Shown: in pieces, positions 43,572 through 50,311 of the stretch
How positions within the stretch are numbered: position 1 is the first letter of the stretch
How the letters are laid out: every line of letters begins with the position of its first letter
Source of the DNA: an uncultured Leptolinea sp.
Lineage (GTDB): Bacteria > Chloroflexota > Anaerolineae > Anaerolineales > Anaerolineaceae
Assembly: GCA_903828565.1 (NCBI GenBank)
Contig: CAIKMQ010000022.1
Location: 1 to 50,311, forward strand
Length of the DNA stretch: 50,311 bases
Direction: 5' to 3'
Position numbers and translations under genes: made by a program
Notes under the pieces: generated by a model
Told to the model about the DNA's origin: nothing
Databases searched by the model: none
The model's input: only the letters and a program-made list of their open reading frames with translations

Positions 43572-43898
43572 ATGCCTGAAAAGGAGCAAAGCAACGCAGC
43601 CTATCACCTGGCGAATAGCATTCAGTACCAGGAAGATTCGGTGGTCAGCAAGACACTGGTCAATAAACCAACAGGAACGGTGACCCTGTTCGCTTTTGGG
43701 AAAGGCCAGGGTTTAAGCGAGCATACCGCGCCGTATGATGCCCAAGTATTAATTATGGACGGCTTAGCTGAGATCAGCATTGATGGCGATTGGTTCACCG
43801 TAAAAGAAGGTGAAACCATTTTATTGCCTGCCAGCCGGCCGCATGCGGTAAGATCATCCGCGGCTTTCAAAATGCTCTTGATCATGATCAAAGCCTAA
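43572..43898 (+). CDS. Small single-domain cupin
   Basis: Double-stranded beta-helix protein, 108 residues. Motif 1 is degenerate (GLSEHTAPYDAQVLIMDGLAEI, with His and no full HxH), and motif 2 is GETILLPASRPHAV with one His. A metal-bound stress or sugar-sensing role is possible, but the substrate is unknown. It lies between the DUF4332 gene and a terminator, likely the second gene of a two-gene unit. Confidence 0.85.
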   Translation: MPEKEQSNAAYHLANSIQYQEDSVVSKTLVNKPTGTVTLFAFGKGQGLSEHTAPYDAQVLIMDGLAEISIDGDWFTVKEGETILLPASRPHAVRSSAAFKMLLIMIKA

Positions 43899-43912
43899 CA
43901 ATTGTTTATCAA

Positions 43913-43955
43913 CGGCAGTGTTCCAACTGAACACTGCCGGTTCATTTTATTTTTT
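43913..43955 (+). terminator. Terminator after the cupin gene
   Basis: An 11-bp perfect stem CGGCAGTGTTC/GAACACTGCCG (43913-43923 and 43929-43939), followed by a T-rich stretch. Confidence 0.88.
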
Positions 43956-43967
43956 ACAGGTAGATTT

Positions 43968-44627
43968 ATGGTGAATGGATCCAATATTCTCTTGAAAAAA
44001 GAACACAACCTTTTTAAGACGGCGATCGCCTTGAGCATCTTTACTATCCTGGCAAATCTGGTGGAAGGTGGTTTTTCCACGGTGCTGGGAGCCTCTGATG
44101 AAACGCTGGCCTTATTTGGGTTTGGGGTGGATAGCTTCATTGAAGTGATCTCTGCTGCGGGTGTCCTTTTGATGGTGAGCCGTTTGGCTTCTGGTGCATC
44201 ACACGAACGTGGCCGTTTGGAGGATCTTGCTCTCAGAACTACCGCTGTCAGCTTTTATTTGCTTGCCGGTGGATTGGTCATCAGCGCATTTTTGGGAGTG
44301 GTCACCCGACATACACCGGAATCTACTAAATGGGGTATTGTAATCTCGTTCATTTCGCTGGCAACGATGATCTTCCTGATGAAAGCAAAACTAAAAGTAG
44401 GCAAGCAGCTCTCTTCTCCTGCCATCATTGCTGATGCGCATTGCACCAGGGTGTGCATCTACATGTCGATCGTCTTGCTTACCTCCAGCCTTGTGTTCAG
44501 CATCACTGGTTTTGGTTGGCTTGATGCTATTGGCGCGTTGGGGTTGGCATATTATTCATTTCAGGAAGGCCGTGAGACTTGGGAAAAAGCGCAGGGTGCG
44601 GAAACTTGCAGCTGCGGGGATGATTAG
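43968..44627 (+). CDS. Cation-efflux-family membrane protein
   Basis: A 219-residue membrane protein with about six helices, similar to the membrane half of cation diffusion facilitators. Candidate metal-site residues lie in [14 protein letters not shown] (about residues 50-63) and [13 protein letters not shown] (about 158-170). The large cytoplasmic CDF domain is absent and replaced by a short tail ending CSCGDD, which may bind metal. ATG 43968 follows AGGTAG. Located directly behind a terminator, so it needs its own promoter, which I could not identify. It overlaps the convergent yjbQ gene by 4 bp. Confidence 0.75.
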   Translation: MVNGSNILLKKEHNLFKTAIALSIFTILANLVEGGFSTVLGASDETLALFGFGVDSFIEVISAAGVLLMVSRLASGASHERGRLEDLALRTTAVSFYLLAGGLVISAFLGVVTRHTPESTKWGIVISFISLATMIFLMKAKLKVGKQLSSPAIIADAHCTRVCIYMSIVLLTSSLVFSITGFGWLDAIGALGLAYYSFQEGRETWEKAQGAETCSCGDD

Positions 44628-45043
44628 TCCCCGATGATCTTCACCAGTATCCTTTTATTCCGGTTTCCATCAAATTCGCCATAGAATATTTGCTCCCAGG
44701 TGCCAAAATCCAATTGGCCTTCTGTGACAGCTACAACCACTTCCCTTCCCATCACCTGGCGTTTCAAATGGGCGTCACCGTTATCTTCGCCGGTGCGGTT
44801 GTGTAAGTAGTTGGATACGGGGGCATGGGGAGCCAGGCGTTCCAACCAGGCTTCATAATCCTGATGCAAGCCTGGTTCATCATCATTAATGAAGACAGAT
44901 GACGTAATGTGCATCGAATTAACGAGCACCAATCCTTCACAGATGCCGCTTTCCCGCAGACATTCTTCCACCTTTGGGGTGATATTGATGAAACCGCGGC
45001 GGGTATGGATAAAAAGGGTGATCTCTTTGCGATAGGATTTCAT
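44624..45043 (-). CDS. yjbQ: YjbQ/UPF0047 family protein (secondary thiamine-phosphate synthase type)
   Basis: A 139-residue compact protein with the UPF0047 blocks: [39 protein letters not shown] and [21 protein letters not shown]. Conserved His and Asp residues form a likely metal site. Some family members show weak thiamine-phosphate synthase activity; the true role is unknown. Convergent with the cation-efflux gene. Confidence 0.92.
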   Translation of the reverse strand: MKSYRKEITLFIHTRRGFINITPKVEECLRESGICEGLVLVNSMHITSSVFINDDEPGLHQDYEAWLERLAPHAPVSNYLHNRTGEDNGDAHLKRQVMGREVVVAVTEGQLDFGTWEQIFYGEFDGNRNKRILVKIIGD

Positions 45044-45076
45044 ATTCCTCTTGATCTGTCGGGTGACCTGGCGTGA

Positions 45077-45082
45077 TATAAT
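45077..45082 (+). promoter_or_regulatory. Extended -10 box of crcB
   Basis: TATAAT preceded by TGA. Transcription would begin near 45089, so the GTG at 45091 would be almost leaderless, whereas the TTG at 45115 has a ribosome site. No fluoride-riboswitch core was recognised in the short leader. Confidence 0.45.
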
Positions 45083-45114
45083 ACGCCCTCGTGAAATTAT
45101 CCTGGAGTATTCTA

Positions 45115-45492
45115 TTGAATAATATCTTAATTATTGGAATAGGTGGTTTTTTAGGTGCGGTTGCACGTTACCTGTTGGGGGGCACGGTTCAGAACTTTGC
45201 CCGTGGATCGAGCTTTCCCTGGGGAACTTTGATCGTGAATGTGGCAGGCTGCTTTTTGTTCGGTGCGCTATCCGGTTTTCTGGGCAGCCGGGTGCAAGCC
45301 GACCATGCGGTGAATTCACTGGTCTTTGTGGGTTTCCTGGGGGCTTTCACCACCTTCTCCACCTTCAGCAATGACACGCTCACGCTGCTGAACAGCGGCA
45401 CCAACTGGCTGGGCTGGGCGAATATGGCGCTGAGTCTGCTGGCCGGCTTTTCCGCCCTGTTAACCGGCCGCTGGTTGGGTTCAACCTTGTAG
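45115..45492 (+). CDS. crcB: Fluoride exporter CrcB/Fluc
   Basis: Dual-topology fluoride channel of 125 residues and four helices. The signatures [33 protein letters not shown] and [15 protein letters not shown] (Phe box) are intact. Start TTG 45115 is chosen for GGAG seven bases upstream and for the usual length; GTG 45091 would add eight residues. A single crcB copy is present, so the protein would act as a homodimer. A terminator follows. Confidence 0.94.
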   Translation: MNNILIIGIGGFLGAVARYLLGGTVQNFARGSSFPWGTLIVNVAGCFLFGALSGFLGSRVQADHAVNSLVFVGFLGAFTTFSTFSNDTLTLLNSGTNWLGWANMALSLLAGFSALLTGRWLGSTL

Positions 45493-45520
45493 ATATTTGT
45501 TTGGAATTACCATGAACAAA

Positions 45521-45548
45521 AAAGAGCCAGCAAATGCTGGCTCTTTGA
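45521..45548. terminator. Bidirectional terminator, crcB / zinc peptidase
   Basis: A 12-bp inverted repeat AAAGAGCCAGCA/TGCTGGCTCTTT (45521-45532 and 45535-45546) lies between convergent genes. Confidence 0.88.
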
Positions 45549-45561
45549 GTTTCTATTGCGA

Positions 45562-46272
45562 TCAATCGCGGCGCCGTCCGAGCAGGATGAAGGCGTAGTA
45601 GAGGACGGTGGAGATGGCTTGAATGGCGGCGGCAACATACGTCCAGGCTGCTGCGTCCAATACCTTATGGACGCCTTCCATCTCGTTGTTATAGATCACA
45701 CCGGAGGATGCCAGCCATTCTTTAGCGCGGCGGGATGCATCCAGTTCTACAGGCAGGGTGATGATGGCAAATACAGCTGTTAGCGCGAATAGGATGAGAC
45801 CAATCCAGGCTACCGTATCCCCGGCTGTCCCCAACATCATACCCACGGCAAAGATGATCGGCCCGAGCCAGGACCCAATCTGGACAGTCGGCACGAGGGT
45901 GGAGCGTAATTTCAGCGGGGCGTAATCTTCGCCGTGCTGGATGGCATGGCCGGCTTCGTGCGCTGCGATTCCGGCTGCGGCGACTGAGTTACCGTTATAT
46001 ACATCCTGGCTCAGCCTCAGAGTCCGGGTTCGGGGATCATAATGATCGCTGAGCATCCCGCCGGTCTGTTCCACTTTGACCGATTGCATGCCGCTGTTAT
46101 CCAGCACATAGCGCGCCACCTGGGCGCCGCTGAAGTTGGCATAGGTGCGAACCTTGGAGTACTTTTGGAACGCGCCGCGGACTTTCGCCTGCGCCCAGAA
46201 ACCGAGCAGCAGCGCCGGCAGAGCGAATAAGAAGTACAGGCCGTAACCGCCGAATGATAATGGTAGATACAT
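45562..46272 (-). CDS. Membrane zinc metallopeptidase (YugP type)
   Basis: Integral membrane neutral-zinc-peptidase-like protein, 236 residues. The catalytic motif HEAGHAIQH lies near residue 110, and the third ligand is probably the Glu in PVELDASRRAKEWL (about 170). One N-terminal helix and two or three C-terminal helices flank the domain. SVAAAGIAAHEAGH is characteristic of the YugP/DUF family. The start 46272 is set by AAGGAAGGA upstream. Substrate unknown. It lies next to the trailer end of the CRISPR array and has no evident link to it. Confidence 0.9.
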   Translation of the reverse strand: MYLPLSFGGYGLYFLFALPALLLGFWAQAKVRGAFQKYSKVRTYANFSGAQVARYVLDNSGMQSVKVEQTGGMLSDHYDPRTRTLRLSQDVYNGNSVAAAGIAAHEAGHAIQHGEDYAPLKLRSTLVPTVQIGSWLGPIIFAVGMMLGTAGDTVAWIGLILFALTAVFAIITLPVELDASRRAKEWLASSGVIYNNEMEGVHKVLDAAAWTYVAAAIQAISTVLYYAFILLGRRRD

Positions 46273-46398
46273 TGAGATCCTTCCTTTCAAAATACTGATT
46301 ATATTTTAATGGATAAATATCAGAATTTGATTAGAAAGTTGAGTGGGGGTGTATCACGATGGGCAGAAGCCAATTGAAGTGAGTGTTAGCGCGATCCC
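46273..46398. other. Region between the zinc peptidase and the CRISPR array
   Basis: Contains the minus-strand -10 TATAAT (46303-46298) for the peptidase gene. No CRISPR-type A+T-rich leader adjoins the first repeat and no degenerate extra repeat was found to its left, consistent with this being the distal (trailer) end of the array. Confidence 0.5.
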
Positions 46399-46427
46399 GT
46401 TTCAATACCGTCTTGCGACGGTGATGC

Positions 46428-46480
46428 TAAATCTACCCCCCCCCAATCAGCTTGCTTATTTGGGGGGAATGAGGGAGGGC
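46428..46480. mobile_element. 53-bp hairpin insert in CRISPR repeat 1 (MITE-like)
   Basis: Begins TAAATCTACC and ends GAGGGAGGGC, with nine C residues and six G residues as hairpin arms around AATCAGCTTGCTTATTT. It is flanked by two copies of GCGACGGTGATGC (46415-46427 and 46481-46493), a part of the CRISPR repeat present only once in intact copies. That is the structure expected of an insertion with a 13-bp target duplication. It carries no coding capacity. Confidence 0.75.
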
Positions 46481-46863
46481 GCGACGGTGATGCCTTGCAA
46501 CTCCTTGGGCAAGTACTGTCATGCAAGTCGCTTGGCTAGAGTTTCAATACCGTCTTGCGACGGTGATGCCTTGCAACTGGGATCTTCATGTCGGGAACTA
46601 TGCTGCCAAACCGGTTTCAATACCGTCTTGCGACGGTGATGCCTTGCAACGCGGACCTTGATAAAAACTATACCATACGCATTGATAGGTTTCAATACCG
46701 TCTTGCGACGGTGATGCCTTGCAACCAAAAGAAACAAGATAAACACCGAAACAATTGAAAAGTTTCAATACCGTCTTGCGACGGTGATGCCTTGCAACTG
46801 AAGCAAAAGATCTGTCCAAAGCTGCGCAGTACTTGTTTCAATACCGTCTTGCGACGGTGATGC

Positions 46864-46916
46864 TAAATCTACCTCCCCCCCAATCAGCTTGGTTATTTGG
46901 GGGGATTGAGGGGGGC
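46864..46916. mobile_element. 53-bp hairpin insert in CRISPR repeat 6 (second copy)
   Basis: Same length, position and flanking 13-bp duplication (46851-46863 and 46917-46929) as the insert in repeat 1. It differs at several positions (CCTCCCCCCC instead of nine C, TTGG for TTGC, ATTGAGGGGGGC at the end). CCCCCCAA pairs with TTGGGGGG, and the outer CCCCCCCAATC nearly pairs with GATTGAGGGGGG. Confidence 0.75.
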
Positions 46917-48067
46917 GCGACGGTGATGCCTTGCAACTAAAAATGGTTGAAGATCTTTGGAATCTCAACACACAGAGTTTCAATACCGTCTTGCGACGGT
47001 GATGCCTTGCAACTACGGGATACTATTACAGCAGTATTCCATGCCACCCAATGTTTCAATACCGTCTTGCGACGGTGATGCCTTGCAACATAAGAAACTT
47101 AACATTCTAGAGGAGGCGCGTATGGTTTTGTTTCAATACCGTCTTGCGACGGTGATGCCTTGCAACTGGTGAGTGTGTTGGTTCTGTCGGTGCCTTAGTG
47201 TTGCGGTTTCAATACCGTCTTGCGACGGTGATGCCTTGCAACGATGCAGAGAACTTCTTGAATAGTCCAATGGCACATGCGTTTCAATACCGTCTTGCGA
47301 CGGTGATGCCTTGCAACTCTACGCGGGCAAAGAACTAGGCGAGATAAACATAAGTTTCAATACCGTCTTGCGACGGTGATGCCTTGCAACCTATTGGCAC
47401 AAACTCTGCCGGAAGCAGAATTAGGGTTTCAATACCGTCTTGCGACGGTGATGCCTTGCAACCTGAACGGAGAAATTCGTAAAGCCCTGGGTGTTCTCAG
47501 GTTTCAATACCGTCTTGCGACGGTGATGCCTTGCAACTTGGCCCAGCAGGATGCACAGCAGGATGCCTTTCAGGCAGGTTTCAATACCGTCTTGCGACGG
47601 TGATGCCTTGCAACAGTGGCATAATCCTCGTCACCTTGTGTGATGAGGAAAGTTTCAATACCGTCTTGCGACGGTGATGCCTTGCAACAAAGGCGGAACG
47701 CTCGTTGAAATCCGCCGCTGGCTTTTAGTTTCAATACCGTCTTGCGACGGTGATGCCTTGCAACATACAATACAGGAGCGGTGGATGAGTACGAACTAGA
47801 AGGTTTCAATACCGTCTTGCGACGGTGATGCCTTGCAACGGAAATCGTTTAATAACATATTGGCGAATTCCGCTAAAGAAGTTTCAATACCGTCTTGCGA
47901 CGGTGATGCCTTGCAACCACCTGTTCGCGTTGGCGAATATTGGGGCCGAAGAGGCCGTTTCAATACCGTCTTGCGACGGTGATGCCTTGCAACGGACAGC
48001 TCCAGGTTACTAAGACGTTCTATGTACCAAGTTTCAATACCGTCTTGCGACGGTGATGCCTTGCAAC

Positions 48068-48105
48068 TGAATTAACAGAGAAGGGTTCATCCTCTGGAGG
48101 AACTC
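48068..48105. repeat. CRISPR spacer 21 (variant partner of spacer 35)
   Basis: In plus frame 2 it reads ELTEKGSSSGGT. Spacer 35 at 49111-49147 reads ELVEKGSSSGGT with mostly third-position changes. Confidence 0.85.
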
Positions 48106-48513
48106 GTTTCAATACCGTCTTGCGACGGTGATGCCTTGCAACCAATTATCTTCGGTTTGGTCGTTGTGATGTTGTTCGGTTTCAATACCGTCTTGCGACG
48201 GTGATGCCTTGCAACCATAGACCACTGTATGCAATGTCTCCCATACTGGGGAGAGTTTCAATACCGTCTTGCGACGGTGATGCCTTGCAACTTACCACCG
48301 GCAATAACGCCAGCCAGGCCTCGAGCCAGGTTTCAATACCGTCTTGCGACGGTGATGCCTTGCAACAATACTGGCCGAGACCGCCGGAGGATTTTCGGTT
48401 TCGGTTTCAATACCGTCTTGCGACGGTGATGCCTTGCAACCCGCAGCCGTGGCAGCTACCCGCATCAAGCAGGATAGTTTCAATACCGTCTTGCGACGGT
48501 GATGCCTTGCAAC

Positions 48514-48550
48514 GGAAGTCCTCCTTAATAACCAGGACTTCATCACATCG
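48514..48550. repeat. CRISPR spacer 27 (overlaps spacer 31)
   Basis: Its first 11 bases GGAAGTCCTCC are the last 11 of spacer 31 (48813-48850), same strand. Confidence 0.85.
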
Positions 48551-49494
48551 GTTTCAATACCGTCTTGCGACGGTGATGCCTTGCAACCGTATCTTCCGAG
48601 GCGTTGGGGGTAGCGGGTGAGATTTTGTTTCAATACCGTCTTGCGACGGTGATGCCTTGCAACGTATTACCATGAAACCAAAAAAGATTAAGTATGTATC
48701 GTTTCAATACCGTCTTGCGACGGTGATGCCTTGCAACAGGAGGCCGGAGATATAGACGTTGTAAGCACTGATATAGTTTCAATACCGTCTTGCGACGGTG
48801 ATGCCTTGCAACGTTCAGACATCTGAATGCGGAAGTTCGGGAAGTCCTCCGTTTCAATACCGTCTTGCGACGGTGATGCCTTGCAACCTCTCCTTCCCTT
48901 TTATATATGCTTGAAAGGAGCATACAGTTTCAATACCGTCTTGCGACGGTGATGCCTTGCAACGAGACCGGCATCTTCGCTGAAAGCATCCGATCAGTTG
49001 TTTCAATACCGTCTTGCGACGGTGATGCCTTGCAACTACATTACAGGTGACATCTATGAATGCAGAGTCTTCGGTTTCAATACCGTCTTGCGACGGTGAT
49101 GCCTTGCAACGGAATTGGTAGAGAAGGGTTCCTCATCAGGAGGAACTGTTTCAATACCGTCTTGCGACGGTGATGCCTTGCAACAGGAGGTCTCTCGGTT
49201 GAATATATAACCCGAAGCGGCTTGTTTCAATACCGTCTTGCGACGGTGATGCCTTGCAACCCTGGAAGTTATAATTTCAGGGGTCCGGGGGGGGAGAAAG
49301 ATCGGTTTCAATACCGTCTTGCGACGGTGATGCCTTGCAACGCTAAATCAGACTTACTCGTTATCATGACTCGCGAGCAACTGTTTCAATACCGTCTTGC
49401 GACGGTGATGCCTTGCAACCCGGGGAATGGGAAGGCCCTTTCATGACCCAATTTACGGTTTCAATACCGTCTTGCGACGGTGATGCCTTGCAAC

Positions 49495-49536
49495 CGTGGC
49501 CGATGTGTTCGGCTGCGGAGAATGGGAACAGGTGGG
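49495..49536. repeat. CRISPR spacer 40 (overlaps spacer 50)
   Basis: Its first 13 bases CGTGGCCGATGTG are the last 13 of spacer 50 (50251-50288), same strand. Confidence 0.88.
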
Positions 49537-50311
49537 GTTTCAATACCGTCTTGCGACGGTGATGCCTTGCAACGCGATCAAGTCTTACCCAAAAAGCCTA
49601 ACGGCAAAAAGTTTCAATACCGTCTTGCGACGGTGATGCCTTGCAACTGGGTTTAAATGAGGATGGTAAAGCCAACCTTAGCCGGTTTCAATACCGTCTT
49701 GCGACGGTGATGCCTTGCAACCAAAGAGGGTGACCTGAACATAGATGACCTAAAAGAAGTTTCAATACCGTCTTGCGACGGTGATGCCTTGCAACTAGCT
49801 CCCTCGGCCAAAAAACCCCGTGCTAAAGATTTGTTTCAATACCGTCTTGCGACGGTGATGCCTTGCAACTTGTCTCACAAATAAGGAACCGTCGGAAATC
49901 TCAGAACTGGTTTCAATACCGTCTTGCGACGGTGATGCCTTGCAACAAACCTATGTTCAGTCACAAAAATTCCAGATGAACAGTTTCAATACCGTCTTGC
50001 GACGGTGATGCCTTGCAACATAGGCACAGAGCCGGTTACTCCTGCGGGTCGCTGGACAACGAGTTTCAATACCGTCTTGCGACGGTGATGCCTTGCAACA
50101 CAGCGCGGAAGCTTCGCAAAGGGTCCCAGGTTTTCACGTTTCAATACCGTCTTGCGACGGTGATGCCTTGCAACTACCAAGTCTTCAAAATTCCCGATTG
50201 TTCCAATTATCTCGTTTCAATACCGTCTTGCGACGGTGATGCCTTGCAACAGGCGTTGATGGGGGTATCATTCTCCGTGGCCGATGTGGTTTCAATACCG
50301 TCTTGCGACGG

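Larger units (their letters stand above)
46399..50311 (-). CRISPR. CRISPR array: 51 repeats of 37 bp, 50 spacers, truncated by right edge
   Basis: On the plus strand the repeat starts GTTTCAATACC, has a hairpin core ACCGTC-TTGC-GACGGT and ends GATGCCTTGCAAC. Repeats start at 46399, 46541, 46614, 46689, 46762, 46835, 46977 and so on, to a partial copy at 50289. I count 48 intact copies that look identical, two copies split by a 53-bp insert (46399-46501 and 46835-46937) and one cut by the window end. Spacers are 35-44 bp, mostly 36-39. The reverse complement ends ATTGAAAC, the usual 8-nt crRNA 5' handle of type I/III systems, so transcription is probably leftward, with the leader and newest spacers at the right and beyond the window. 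No cas gene is in the window, so the subtype is unknown; spacer length and handle suit type III or I-A/B/D. Confidence 0.98.

Noticed and set aside
45061-45114. Fluoride riboswitch upstream of crcB
   Set aside because: The -10 box leaves only a few bases of leader before the gene and no conserved riboswitch core is visible.
49420-49536. Shared GAATGGGAA in spacers 39 and 40
   Set aside because: Both can be read as GEWE, but the similarity does not extend to either side, so common origin is not supported.
46502-50288. Impression that all spacers are coding-sense on the plus strand (crRNAs antisense to target mRNA)
   Set aside because: Most spacers do have a protein-like plus frame, but 36-40-base sequences usually have an open frame on either strand. 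In the first 20 spacers stop trinucleotides are not rarer on the plus strand (about 33 against 25 on the minus). Only spacers 21 and 35 prove a frame. Mapping of protospacers would be needed.
46399-50311. Many open frames through the CRISPR array on both strands
   Set aside because: They contain the repeat translated over and over; repeat units lack stops in some frames. No protein is implied.

Overview
The window looks like a chromosome segment of a Chloroflexota bacterium, most likely class Anaerolineae. This is inferred from gene content and protein style (moderate G+C, long System I cytochrome c cluster, Ser/Thr/Pro-rich lipoprotein linkers, MoeA fused to a binding-protein domain); there is no rRNA here to prove it. 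About 46 kb is ordinary housekeeping and energy-metabolism DNA. The last 3.9 kb is a large CRISPR array that runs off the right edge.

Layout. 1-190: 59-bp tandem repeats cut by the left edge. 0.4-3.2 kb: FtsK/SpoIIIE translocase and a small conserved protein, then tRNA-Arg(CCU). 3.4-10.9 kb: SagB-type nitroreductase, an exported zinc-ribbon protein, a tightly overlapped tgt-uppP-lipoprotein operon, alr and recJ. 10.9-14.8 kb: glnA preceded by a structured RNA with its own promoter, then agmatine deiminase and putrescine carbamoyltransferase (agmatine to putrescine plus carbamoyl phosphate). 15.1-16.6 kb: thpR, rsfS, bcp. 16.7-21.7 kb: a coupled operon of a UbiA-like membrane protein, MoeA, a lipoprotein polysaccharide deacetylase and a MoeA-binding protein fusion. 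22-23.6 kb: polar amino acid ABC transporter. 23.7-25.8 kb: an alpha-oxoamine synthase next to a 3-ketosphinganine-reductase-like SDR, which suggests sphingoid base synthesis.

25.9-30.6 kb (minus) holds three electron-transfer proteins: a cytochrome b/c fusion, a nine-heme membrane-anchored cytochrome and a ten-heme lipoprotein made of two five-heme repeats. Divergent from them, 30.9-39.3 kb is a nearly complete cytochrome c maturation operon (ccmE, F, H, G, CcmI-like, a dicytochrome c lipoprotein, ccmA, B, C and a 43-residue CcmD), which supplies the heme ligation these cytochromes need. 39.3-42.3 kb: a Fur-family regulator divergent from a Co/Ni ECF transporter (cbiMN, cbiQ, cbiO). 42.5-46.3 kb: small alarmone hydrolase, DUF4332 protein, cupin, cation efflux protein, YjbQ, CrcB and a membrane zinc peptidase.

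46.4-50.3 kb: a CRISPR array of 51 repeats (37 bp) and 50 spacers. The reverse complement of the repeat ends in ATTGAAAC, so the array is probably transcribed leftward, with leader and cas genes beyond the right edge and the oldest spacers at the left. Two old repeats are each split by a 53-bp G/C-tract hairpin element flanked by a 13-bp duplication. Two spacer pairs come from overlapping protospacers, and a third pair encodes almost the same peptide with synonymous changes, so the array records repeated sampling of the same or related viruses.
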